A stretch of 13,928 bases of DNA, from positions 64,001 through 77,928 of the forward strand of contig NW_027018112.1 in NCBI RefSeq assembly GCF_032854445.1, read 5' to 3'. The first letter of the stretch is position 1, and each line of letters opens with the position of its first letter. The stretch comes from Liolophura sinensis. Its lineage: Eukaryota > Mollusca > Polyplacophora > Chitonida > Chitonidae. The translations under genes were made by a program, and so were the position numbers. The notes under the pieces are model-generated. The model was given only the letters and a program-made list of their open reading frames with translations, did no database searches and was not told where the DNA came from. Below are positions 1 through 8,802 of this stretch, one piece after another.

Positions 1-6
1 GCCACA

Positions 7-20
7 AATGAATAATCATT
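7..20 (+). other. Short inverted repeat at the unit phase point (shown in unit 1)
   Basis: AATGA, a four-base loop ATAA, then TCATT gives a 5-bp perfect stem. It is present in nearly all units. Y units 22, 24 and 26 change the C of the right arm to T, giving a G:T pair. A 5-bp AT-rich stem is weak, and no function can be assigned. Confidence 0.4.
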
Positions 21-192
21 GATGTCAAGATCACGTGCCCAGCAACGGCTCTTACTCCATGGAAACCAAGGAAATTTGCAATTTGTCAACAGCTGGAGAT
101 GCCTGGCCCAATTGCGCATCTTTTGGCACCTTATTGATGTGGGTCAGTGTTTAATTGTACTTTTTACAGCGGACTGTATCAAGTACCTTGTG

Positions 193-200
193 TTTTTTTT
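193..200 (+). other. Length-variable poly-T tract (shown in unit 1)
   Basis: Eight Ts precede 'atatac' in most units. Unit 2 has nine (743-751), units 3 and 16 have seven, and units 4, 15, 21 and 23 have an A within the run or at its end. A second tract upstream, five Ts before 'acag', has six in units 3, 11 and 16. These two tracts account for much of the one-base length variation, consistent with replication slippage. Confidence 0.85.
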
Positions 201-290
201 ATATACAAATGGTGTGGTTTTTCTACATGTAGATAAAGACATTGAGTTTGTCTTCGACTTAGAAGTAAGACAACTGCTGGGTGAGTTAAA

Positions 291-303
291 TGGGCTTTGC
301 CCA
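291..303 (+). other. Short inverted repeat TGGGC-loop-GCCCA (shown in unit 1)
   Basis: TGGGC (291-295), a three-base loop, then GCCCA (299-303). The common G/T polymorphism among units falls in the last loop base (TTG or TTT) and leaves the stem intact. Units 2, 10 and 15 carry stem changes ('tggac' and 'tcggc'), so the stem is not strictly kept. Confidence 0.4.
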
Positions 304-550
304 AAGATTTGACGTCGTCTGGGCTACCGAAGGGCACATAACTTATAATGAAAAGTTGAATATAGTAATGACCAGTCGCGATTGTACATAGTTAATGTAG
401 CCGATTTCAATTAGCAAAAAGACCATGTAAAAATCCAAAATTGGAAAAACTTTTCCAATGCTGCTGGTAAGAGGCTTATCCGACGTATTTTTTGACGAGA
501 AATCGAATGGTGCAAACCGCGTTGCTCTCCGACCAATACTTTTGGCTGTA

Positions 551-1101
551 GCCACAAATGAATAATCATTGATGTCAAGATCACGTGCCCAGCAACGGCT
601 CTTACTCCATGGAAACCAAGGAAATTTGCAATTTTTCAACAGCTGGAGATGCCTGGCCCAATTGCGCATCTTTTGGCACCTTATTGATGTGGGTCAGTGT
701 TCAATTGTACTTTTTACAGCGGACTGTATCAAGTACCTTGTGTTTTTTTTTATATACAAATGGTGTGGTTTTTCTACATGTAGATAAAGACATTGAGTTT
801 GTCTTCGACTTAGAAGTAAGACAACTGCTGGGTGAGTTAAATGGACTTTGCCCAAAGATTTGACGTCGTCTGGGCTACCGAAGGGCACATAACTTATAAT
901 GAAAAGTTGAATATAGTAATGACCAGTCGCGATTGTACATAGTTAATGTAGCCGATTTCAATTAGCAAAAAGACCAGGCAAAAATCCAAAAGTGGAAAAA
1001 CTGTTCCAATGCTGCTGGTAAGAGGCTAATCCGACGTATTTTTTGACGAGAAATCGAATGGTGCAAACCACGTTGCTCTCCGACCAATACTTTTGGCTGT
1101 A
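551..1101 (+). repeat. Satellite unit 2 (type B')
   Basis: 551 bp. The extra base is a ninth T in the homopolymer at 743-751. It shares 'aaaccacg' (A at 1070) with units 10 and 15 and has a private 'ggactttgcc' near 843. Unlike units 10 and 15 it has 'ggaaacc' and 'ttcaac' in its front half, so either it is an older B form or units 10 and 15 acquired a different front half. Confidence 0.95.
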
Positions 1102-1650
1102 GCCACAAATGAATAATCATTGATGTCAAGATCACGTGCCCAGCAACGGCTCTTACTCCATGGAAACCGAGGAAATTTGCAATTTGTCAACAGCTGGAGA
1201 TGCCTGGCCCAATTGCTCATCTTTGGCACCTTATTGATGTGGGTCAGTGTTCAATTGTACTTTTTTACAGCAGACTTTATCATGTACCTTGTGTTTTTTT
1301 ATATACAAATGGTGTGGTTTTTCTAGATGTAGATAAATACATTGAGTTTGTCTTCGACTTAGAAGTAAGACATTTGCTGGGTGAGTTAAATGGGCTTGGC
1401 CCAAAGATTTGACGTCGTCTGGGCTACCGAAGGGCACATAACTTATAATGAAAAGTTGAATATAGTAATGACCAGTCGCGATTGTACATAGTTAATGTAT
1501 CCGATTTCAATTAGAAAAAATACCAGGCAAAAATCCAAAAGTGGAAAAACTGTTCCAATGCTGCTGGTAAGAGGCTAATCCGACGTATTTTTTGACGAGA
1601 AATCGAATGGTGCAAACCGCGTTGCTCTCCGACCAATACTTTTGGCTGTA
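1102..1650 (+). repeat. Satellite unit 3 (type C, most diverged unit)
   Basis: 549 bp, the net result of three one-base indels: one T lost in 'catctttggc', six Ts instead of five at 1261-1266, and seven Ts instead of eight before 'atatac'. It shares 'gactttatcatg' (T at 1277), 'gtatccgattt' and 'attagaaaaaatacc' with unit 16. Private or rare variants are 'accgagg', 'ttgctcatc', 'ctagatg' and 'aaatac'. It looks like the most divergent unit in the window. Confidence 0.95.
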
Positions 1651-2200
1651 CCCACAAATGAATAATCATTGATGTCAAGATCACGTGCCCAGCAGCGGCT
1701 CTTACTCCATGGAAACCAAGGAAATTTGCAATTTTTCAACAGCTGGAGATGCCTGGCCCAATTGCGCATCTTTTGGCACCTTATTGATGTGGGTCAGTGT
1801 TCAATTGTACTTTTTACAGCGGACTGTATCAAGTACCTTGTGTATTTTTTATATACAAATGGTGTGGTTTTTCTACATGTAGATAAATACATTGAGTTTG
1901 TCTTCGACTTAGAAGTAAGACAACTGCTGGGTGAGTTAAATGGGCTTGGCCCAAAGATTTGACGTCGTCTGGGCTACCGAAGGGCACATAACTTATAATG
2001 AAAAGTTGAATATAGTAATGACCAGTCGCGATTGTACATAGTTAATGTAGCCGATTTCAATTAGCAAAAAGACCAGGCAAAAATCCAAAAGTGGAAAAAC
2101 TGTTCCAATGCTGCTGGTAAGAGTCTAATCCGACGTATTTTTTGACGAGAAATCGAATGGTGCAAACCGCGTTGCTCTCCGACCAATACTTTTGGCTGTA
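1651..2200 (+). repeat. Satellite unit 4 (type D)
   Basis: 550 bp. It shares 'agagtctaat' (T at 2124) with unit 17 only. Private variants are C at 1651 (cccacaaatg), 'cagcagcgg' near 1692 and an A interrupting the T run ('gtgtatttttt'). It shares 'aaatac' with unit 3, its left neighbour. Confidence 0.95.
2066..2099 (+). other. A-tract cluster, possible bent DNA (shown in unit 4)
   Basis: Four A-tracts of 4-5 bases lie at 2066-2070, 2079-2083, 2087-2090 and 2095-2099. The first and last centres are 29 bp apart, close to three helical turns, though the middle two are not well phased. The same cluster occurs in every complete unit and is the most variable part of the monomer: 'agcaaaaagacc', 'agaaaaaatacc', 'cgcaaaaagacc' and 'aaaaaaaccagg' all occur. 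Curvature is inferred from the known behaviour of A-tracts and was not measured. Confidence 0.45.
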
Positions 2201-2750
2201 GCCACAAATGAATAATCATTGATGTCAAGATCACGTGCCCAGCAACGGCTCTTACTCCATGAAAACCAAGGAAATTTGCAATTTGTCAACAGCTGGAGAT
2301 GCCTGGCCCAATTGCGCATCTTTTGGCACCTTATTGATGTGGGTCAGTGTTCAATTGTACTTTTTACAGCAGACTGTATCATGTACCTTGTGTTTTTTTT
2401 ATATACAAATGGTGTGGTTTTTCTACATGTAGATAAAGACATTGAGATTATCTTCGACTTAGAAGTAAGACAACTGCTGGGTGAGTTAAATGGGCTTGGC
2501 CCAAAGATTTGACGTCGTCTGGGCTACCGAAGGGCACATAACTTATAATGAAAAGTTGAATATAGTAATGACCAGTCGCGATTGTACATAGTTAATGTAG
2601 CCGATTTCAATTAGCAAAAAGACCAGGTAAAAATCCAAAAGTGGAAAAACTGTTCCAATGCTGCTGGTAAGAGGCTAATCCGACGTATTTTTTGACGACA
2701 AATCGAATGGTGCAAACCGCGTTGCTCTCCGACCAATACTTTTGGCTGTA
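2201..2750 (+). repeat. Satellite unit 5 (type E)
   Basis: 550 bp. The diagnostic variants 'attgagattatc' (A at 2447 and 2450) and 'gacgacaaatcg' (C at 2699) are found otherwise only in the back half of unit 11, 3301 bp downstream. The front half has 'gaaaacc' (A at 2262), which unit 11 lacks. Confidence 0.95.
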
Positions 2751-3299
2751 GCCACAAATGAATAATCATTGATGTCAAGATCACGTGCCCAGCAACGGCT
2801 CTTACTACATGGAAACCAAGGAAATTTGCAATTTTTCAACAGCTGGAGATGCCTGGCCCAATTGCGCATCTTTTGGCACCTTATTGATGTGGGTCAGTGT
2901 TCAATTGTACTTTTTACAGCGGACTGTATCAAGTACCTTGTGTTTTTTTTATATACAAATGGTGTGGTTTTTCTACATGTAGATAAAGACATTGAGTTTG
3001 TCTTCGACTTAGAAGTAAGACATTTGCTGGGTGAGTTAAATGGGCTTGGCCCAAAGATTTGACGTCGTCTGGGCTACCGAAGGGCACATAACTTATAATG
3101 AAAAGTTAAATATAGTTATGACCAGTCGCGATTGTACATAGTAAATGTAGCCGATTTCAATTAGCAAAAATACCAGGCAAAAATTAAAAGTGGAAAAACT
3201 GTTCCAATGCTGCTGGTAAGAGGCTAATCCGACGTATGTTTTGACGAGAAATCGAATGGTGCAAACCGCGTTGCTCTCCGACCAATACTTTTGGCTGTA
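2751..3299 (+). repeat. Satellite unit 6 (type F)
   Basis: 549 bp. It shares 'tactacatgg' (A at 2807), 'aagttaaatatagttatg' and 'agtaaatgtag' with unit 12. It differs from unit 12 by 'aaattaaaag' near 3182 (one base shorter than 'aaatccaaaag') and by 'gtatgttt' (G at 3238). Confidence 0.95.
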
Positions 3300-3849
3300 G
3301 CCACAAATGAATAATCATTGATGTCAAGATCACGTGCCCAGCAACGGCTCTTACTCCATGGAAACCAAGGAAATTTGCAATTTTTCAACAGCTGGAGATG
3401 CCTGGCCCAATTGCGCATCTTTTGGCACCTTATTGATGTGGGTCAGCGTTCAATTGTACTTTTTACAGCGGACTGTATCAAGTACCTTGTGTTTTTTTTA
3501 TATACAAATGGTGTTGTTTTTCTACATGAAGATAAAGACATTGAGTTTGTCTTCGACTTAGAAGTAAGACATTTGCTGGGTGAGTTAAATGGGCTTGGCC
3601 CAAAGATTTGACGTCGTCTGGGCTACCGAAGGGCACATAACTTATAATGAAAAGTTGAATATAGTAATGACCAGTCGCGATTGTACATAGTTAATGTAGC
3701 CGATTTCAATTAGCAAAAATACCAGGCAAAAATCCAAAAGTGGAAAAACTGTTCCAATGCTGCTGGTAAGAGGCTAATCCGACGTATTTTTTGACGAGAA
3801 ATCGAATGGTGCAAACCGCGTTGCTCTCCGACCAATACTTTTGGCTGTA
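3300..3849 (+). repeat. Satellite unit 7 (type G')
   Basis: 550 bp. It shares 'gtcagcgtt' (C at 3447) and 'gtgttgttttt' with units 8 and 13. It differs from them by 'acatgaag' near 3525 and by 'ataccaggc' where they have 'aaaccaggt'. This is the one unit of the mid-5 to mid-11 block with no counterpart in mid-11 to mid-16. Confidence 0.95.
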
Positions 3850-4399
3850 GCCACAAATGAATAATCATTGATGTCAAGATCACGTGCCCAGCAACGGCTC
3901 TTACTCCATGGAAACCAAGGAAATTTGCAATTTTTCAACAGCTGGAGATGCCTGGCCCAATTGCGCATCTTTTGGCACCTTATTGATGTGGGTCAGCGTT
4001 CAATTGTACTTTTTACAGCGGACTGTATCAAGTACCTTGTGTTTTTTTTATATACAAATGGTGTTGTTTTTCTACATGTAGATAAAGACATTGAGTTTGT
4101 CTTCGACTTAGAAGTAAGACATTTGCTGGGTGAGTTAAATGGGCTTGGCCCAAAGATTTGACGTCGTCTGGGCTACCGAAGGGCACATAACTTATAATGA
4201 AAAGTTGAATATAGTAATGACCAGTCGCGATTGTACATAGTTAATGTAGCCGATTTCAATTAGCAAAAAAACCAGGTAAAAATCCAAAAGTGGAAAAACT
4301 GTTCCAATGCTGCTGGTAAGAGGCTAAACCGACGTATTTTTTGACGAGAAATCGAATGGTGCAAACCGCGTTGCTCTCCGACCAATACTTTTGGCTGTA
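3850..4399 (+). repeat. Satellite unit 8 (type G)
   Basis: 550 bp. It carries 'gtcagcgtt' (C at 3997), 'gtgttgttttt', 'aaaaaaaccaggt' and 'aggctaaacc' (A at 4328). By eye it is identical to unit 13, which lies 2752 bp downstream. Confidence 0.95.
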
Positions 4400-4950
4400 G
4401 CCACAAATGAATAATCATTGATGTCAAGATCACGTGCCCAGCAACGGCTCTTACTCCATGGAAACCAAGGAAATTTGCAATTTTTCAACAGCTGGAGATG
4501 CCTGGCCCAATTGCGCATCTTTTGGCACCTTATTGATGTGGGTCAGTGTTCAATTGTACTTTTTACAGCAGACTGTATCAAGTACCTTGTGTTTTTTTTA
4601 TATACAAATGGTGTGGTTTTTCTACATGTAGATAAAGACATTGAGTTTGTCTTCGACTTAGAAGTAAGACAACTGCTGGGTGAGTTAAATGGGCTTTGCC
4701 CAAAGATTTGACGTCGTCTGGGCTACCGAACAGCACATAACTTATAATGAAAAGTTGAATATAGTAATGGACCAGTCGCGATTGTACATAGTTAATGTAG
4801 CCGATTTCAATTAGCAAAAAGACCATGTAAAAATCCAAAAGTGGAAAAACTGTTCCAATGCTGCTGGTAAGAGGCTAATCCGACGTATTTTTTGACGAGA
4901 AATCGAATGGTGCAAACCGCGTTGCTCTCCGACCAATACTTTTGGCTGTA
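4400..4950 (+). repeat. Satellite unit 9 (type A)
   Basis: 551 bp. The extra base is a G in 'gtaatggacc' near 4769, which is the only difference from unit 14 I could find. It shares 'cgaacagcac' (CA at 4731-4732) with unit 14 only, and 'gaccatgtaa' (T at 4826) with units 1 and 14. Confidence 0.95.
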
Positions 4951-5500
4951 GCCACTAATGAATAATCATTGATGTCAAGATCACGTGCCCAGCAACGGCT
5001 CTTACTCCATGAAAACCAAGGAAATTTGCAATTTGTCAACAGCTGGAGATGCCTGGCCCAATTGCGCATCTTTTGGCACCTTATTGATGTGGGTCAGTGT
5101 TCAATTGTACTTTTTACAGCGGACTGTATCAAGTACCTTGTGTTTTTTTTATATACAAATGGTGTGGTTTTTCTACATGTAGATAAAGACATTGAGTTTG
5201 TCTTCGACTTAGAAGTAAGACAACTGCTGGGTGAGTTAAATCGGCTTTGCCCAAAGATTTGACGTCGTCTGGGCTACCGAAGGGCACATAACTTATAATG
5301 AAAAGTTGAATATAGTAATGACCAGTCGCGATTGTACATAGTTAATGTAGCCGATTTCAATTAGCAAAAAGACCAGGCAAAAATCCAAAAGTGGAAAAAC
5401 TGTTCCAATGCTGCTGGTAAGAGGCTAATCTGACGTATTTTTTGACGAGAAATCGAATGGTGCAAACCACGTTGCTCTCCGACCAATACTTTTGGCTGTA
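4951..5500 (+). repeat. Satellite unit 10 (type B)
   Basis: 550 bp. It shares 'gccactaatg', 'gaaaacc', 'aatcggctttg', 'taatctgacg' (T at 5431) and 'aaaccacg' (A at 5469) with unit 15. The front half ('gaaaacc', 'gtcaac') resembles unit 5 and the back half resembles unit 2, so it may be an older mosaic. Confidence 0.95.
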
Positions 5501-6051
5501 GCCACAAATGAATAATCATTGATGTCAAGATCACGTGCCCAGCAACGGCTCTTACTCCATGGAAACCAAGGAAATTTGCAATTTGTCAACAGCTGGAGAT
5601 GCCTGGCCCAATTGCGCATCTTTTGGCACCTTATTGATGTGGGTCAGTGTTCAATTGTACTTTTTTACAGCAGACTGTATCATGTACCTTGTGTTTTTTT
5701 TATATACAAATGGTGTGGTTTTTCTACATGTAGATAAAGACATTGAGATTATCTTCGACTTAGAAGTAAGACAACTGCTGGGTGAGTTAAATGGGCTTGG
5801 CCCAAAGATTTGACGTCGTCTGGGCTACCGAAGGGCACATAACTTATAATGAAAAGTTGAATATAGTAATGACCAGTCGCGATTGTACATAGTTAATGTA
5901 GCCGATTTCAATTAGCAAAAAGACCAGGTAAAAATCCAAAAGTGGAAAAACTGTTCCAATGCTGCTGGTAAGAGGCTAATCCGACGTATTTTTTGACGAC
6001 AAATCGAATGGTGCAAACCGCGTTGCTTTCCGACCAATACTTTTGGCTGTA
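5501..6051 (+). repeat. Satellite unit 11 (hybrid: C-type front, E-type back)
   Basis: 551 bp. The front half has 'ggaaacc' and the six-T tract at 5661-5666 seen in C units 3 and 16. From G5677 on it follows unit 5, with 'attgagattatc' (A at 5748 and 5751) and 'gacgacaaatcg' (C at 6000). 'ttgctttccg' is private. The extra base comes from combining the six-T tract of C with the eight-T tract of E, as expected for a crossover product. The switch point lies between about 5667 and 5677. Confidence 0.93.
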
Positions 6052-6601
6052 GCCACAAATGAATAATCATTGATGTCAAGATCACGTGCCCAGCAACGGC
6101 TCTTACTACATGGAAACCAAGGAAATTTGCAATTTTTCAACAGCTGGAGATGCCTGGCCCAATTGCGCATCTTTTGGCACCTTATTGATGTGGGTCAGTG
6201 TTCAATTGTACTTTTTACAGCGGACTGTATCAAGTACCTTGTGTTTTTTTTATATACAAATGGTGTGGTTTTTCTACATGTAGATAAAGACATTGAGTTT
6301 GTCTTCGACTTAGAAGTAAGACATTTGCTGGGTGAGTTAAATGGGCTTGGCCCAAAGATTTGACGTCGTCTGGGCTACCGAAGGGCACATAACTTATAAT
6401 GAAAAGTTAAATATAGTTATGACCAGTCGCGATTGTACATAGTAAATGTAGCCGATTTCAATTAGCAAAAATACCAGGCAAAAATCCAAAAGTGGAAAAA
6501 CTGTTCCAATGCTGCTGGTAAGAGGCTAATCCGACGTATTTTTTGACGAGAAATCGAATGGTGCAAACCGCGTTGCTCTCCGACCAATACTTTTGGCTGT
6601 A
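6052..6601 (+). repeat. Satellite unit 12 (type F)
   Basis: 550 bp. It shares 'tactacatgg' (A at 6108), 'aagttaaatatagttatg' and 'agtaaatgtag' with unit 6, 3301 bp upstream. It lacks unit 6's private deletion and T-to-G change, so those arose in unit 6 after the two units separated or were corrected here. Confidence 0.95.
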
Positions 6602-7151
6602 GCCACAAATGAATAATCATTGATGTCAAGATCACGTGCCCAGCAACGGCTCTTACTCCATGGAAACCAAGGAAATTTGCAATTTTTCAACAGCTGGAGA
6701 TGCCTGGCCCAATTGCGCATCTTTTGGCACCTTATTGATGTGGGTCAGCGTTCAATTGTACTTTTTACAGCGGACTGTATCAAGTACCTTGTGTTTTTTT
6801 TATATACAAATGGTGTTGTTTTTCTACATGTAGATAAAGACATTGAGTTTGTCTTCGACTTAGAAGTAAGACATTTGCTGGGTGAGTTAAATGGGCTTGG
6901 CCCAAAGATTTGACGTCGTCTGGGCTACCGAAGGGCACATAACTTATAATGAAAAGTTGAATATAGTAATGACCAGTCGCGATTGTACATAGTTAATGTA
7001 GCCGATTTCAATTAGCAAAAAAACCAGGTAAAAATCCAAAAGTGGAAAAACTGTTCCAATGCTGCTGGTAAGAGGCTAAACCGACGTATTTTTTGACGAG
7101 AAATCGAATGGTGCAAACCGCGTTGCTCTCCGACCAATACTTTTGGCTGTA
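6602..7151 (+). repeat. Satellite unit 13 (type G)
   Basis: 550 bp. It appears identical to unit 8, including C at 6749, 'gtgttgttttt', 'aaaaaaaccaggt' and A at 7080 in 'aggctaaacc'. Confidence 0.95.
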
Positions 7152-7701
7152 GCCACAAATGAATAATCATTGATGTCAAGATCACGTGCCCAGCAACGGC
7201 TCTTACTCCATGGAAACCAAGGAAATTTGCAATTTTTCAACAGCTGGAGATGCCTGGCCCAATTGCGCATCTTTTGGCACCTTATTGATGTGGGTCAGTG
7301 TTCAATTGTACTTTTTACAGCAGACTGTATCAAGTACCTTGTGTTTTTTTTATATACAAATGGTGTGGTTTTTCTACATGTAGATAAAGACATTGAGTTT
7401 GTCTTCGACTTAGAAGTAAGACAACTGCTGGGTGAGTTAAATGGGCTTTGCCCAAAGATTTGACGTCGTCTGGGCTACCGAACAGCACATAACTTATAAT
7501 GAAAAGTTGAATATAGTAATGACCAGTCGCGATTGTACATAGTTAATGTAGCCGATTTCAATTAGCAAAAAGACCATGTAAAAATCCAAAAGTGGAAAAA
7601 CTGTTCCAATGCTGCTGGTAAGAGGCTAATCCGACGTATTTTTTGACGAGAAATCGAATGGTGCAAACCGCGTTGCTCTCCGACCAATACTTTTGGCTGT
7701 A
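7152..7701 (+). repeat. Satellite unit 14 (type A)
   Basis: 550 bp. It matches unit 9, with CA at 7483-7484 in 'cgaacagcac' and T at 7577 in 'gaccatgta', but without unit 9's extra G. Confidence 0.95.
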
Positions 7702-8251
7702 GCCACTAATGAATAATCATTGATGTCAAGATCACGTGCCCAGCAACGGCTCTTACTCCATGAAAACCAAGGAAATTTGCAATTTGTCAACAGCTGGAGA
7801 TGCCTGGCCCAATTGCGCATCTTTTGGCACCTTATTGATGTGGGTCAGTGTTCAATTGTACTTTTTACAGCGGACTGTATCAAGTACCTTGTGTTTTTAT
7901 TATATACAAATGGTGTGGTTTTTCTACATGTAGATAAAGACATTGAGTTTGTCTTCGACTTAGAAGTAAGACAACTGCTGGGTGAGTTAAATCGGCTTTG
8001 CCCAAAGATTTGACGTTGTCTGGGCTACCGAAGGGCACATAACTTATAATGAAAAGTTGAATATAGTAATGACCAGTCGCGATTGTACATAGTTAATGTA
8101 GCCGATTTCAATTAGCAAAAAGACCAGGCAAAAATCCAAAAGTGGAAAAACTGTTCCAATGCTGCTGGTAAGAGGCTAATCTGACGTATTTTTTGACGAG
8201 AAATCGAATGGTGCAAACCACGTTGCTCTCCGACCAATACTTTTGGCTGTA
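7702..8251 (+). repeat. Satellite unit 15 (type B)
   Basis: 550 bp. It matches unit 10, including 'gccactaatg', T at 8182 and A at 8220. Two private changes are A at 7899 interrupting the T run and T at 8017 ('gacgttgtc', a CpG transition that destroys the GACGTC palindrome kept in most other units). Confidence 0.95.
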
Positions 8252-8802
8252 GCCACAAATGAATAATCATTGATGTCAAGATCACGTGCCCAGCAACGGC
8301 TCTTACTCCATGGAAACCAAGGAAATTTGCAATTTGTCAACAGCTGGAGATGCCTGGCCCAATTGCGCATCTTTTGGCACCTTATTGATGTGGGTCAGTG
8401 TTCAATTGTACTTTTTTACAGCAGACTTTATCATGTACCTTGTGTTTTTTTATATACAAATGGTGTGGTTTTTCTACATGTAGATAAAGACATTGAGTTT
8501 GTCTTCGACTTAGAAGTAAGACAACTGCTGGGTGAGTTAAATGGGCTTGGCCCAAAGATTTGACGTCGTCTGGGCTACCGAAGGGCACATAACTTATAAT
8601 GAAAAGTTGAATATAGTAATGACCAGTCGCGATTGTACATAGTTAATGTATCCGATTTCAATTAGAAAAAATACCAGGCAAAAATCCAAAAGTGGAAAAA
8701 ACTGTTCCAATGCTGCTGGTAAGAGGCTAATCCGACGTATTTTTTGACGAGAAATCGAATGGTGCAAACCGCGTTGCTCTCCGACCAATACTTTTGGCTG
8801 TA
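8252..8802 (+). repeat. Satellite unit 16 (type C)
   Basis: 551 bp, from three indels: six Ts at 8412-8417 (+1), seven Ts before 'atatac' (-1) and six As in 'ggaaaaaactg' near 8697 (+1). It shares 'gactttatcatg' (T at 8428), 'gtatccgattt' and 'attagaaaaaatacc' with unit 3. Its front third also matches unit 11. Confidence 0.95.

Larger units (their letters stand above)
1..550 (+). repeat. Satellite unit 1 (type A')
   Basis: 550 bp. It shares 'gaccatgtaa' (T at 426) and 'ggctttgccc' with units 9 and 14, which places it in type A. Private variants are 'gtgtttaattg' near 149, 'aaaattggaaaaactttt' near 437 and 'aggcttatcc' near 472. It has 'gtcaac' at about 85 rather than the commoner 'ttcaac', and an eight-T run at 193-200. 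The left boundary is the window edge and coincides with the phase chosen here. Confidence 0.95.
2377..5666 (+). repeat. Higher-order block, first copy (mid unit 5 to mid unit 11)
   Basis: This block of about six monomers runs E-back, F, G', G, A, B, C-front. Its markers recur in the same order in the adjoining block starting near 5677. The marker offset is 3301 bp for E and F and 2752 bp for G, A and B, so the second copy is shorter by exactly one monomer (unit 7). The ends given are approximate to about 10 bp. Confidence 0.82.
5677..8417 (+). repeat. Higher-order block, second copy (mid unit 11 to mid unit 16)
   Basis: This block of about five monomers runs E-back, F, G, A, B, C-front. Units 8/13, 9/14 and 10/15 are identical or differ by one or two bases. 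Units are far more similar at these offsets than to their immediate neighbours, which defines a higher-order repeat. Confidence 0.82.

Noticed and set aside
32-37. CACGTG palindrome (E-box-like) in each unit, and GACGTC near the unit centre
   Set aside because: These are six-base palindromes without a promoter context. X units 21 and 23 lose CACGTG and unit 15 loses GACGTC. They are useful as restriction markers only.
253-270. Possible CENP-B box at 'cttcgacttagaag'
   Set aside because: It matches TTCG and the following A spacing but lacks the CGGG core. The other two TTCG sites, on the minus strand, also fail.
19-312. A ~97-codon open frame on the + strand recurring in most units, starting at TTG
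   Set aside because: It starts at TTG, not ATG. Unit 2 and others break it by indels in the poly-T tracts, and units 21 and 23 stop it early (60 codons). Most variants between units change the amino acid (G/E, F/V, C/R, K/M, FV/II, Q/H, G/C, G/R), while few are silent. That is not the pattern of a protein under purifying selection, and the product resembles nothing I know.
166-468. Splice-like signals in each unit: 'ctttttacag' as acceptor and 'ctggtaagag' as donor
   Set aside because: They bound a 297-base segment in unit 1, but I saw no open frame spanning it: the + strand frame that covers its first part stops at 310-312. Such short matches are expected by chance. RNA-seq with spliced reads would be needed.
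343-669. Minus-strand open frames of 64-108 codons in each unit
   Set aside because: Their lengths vary with single-base indels, they overlap the + strand frames, and they recur only because the DNA recurs. No recognisable domain or conserved start context is present.
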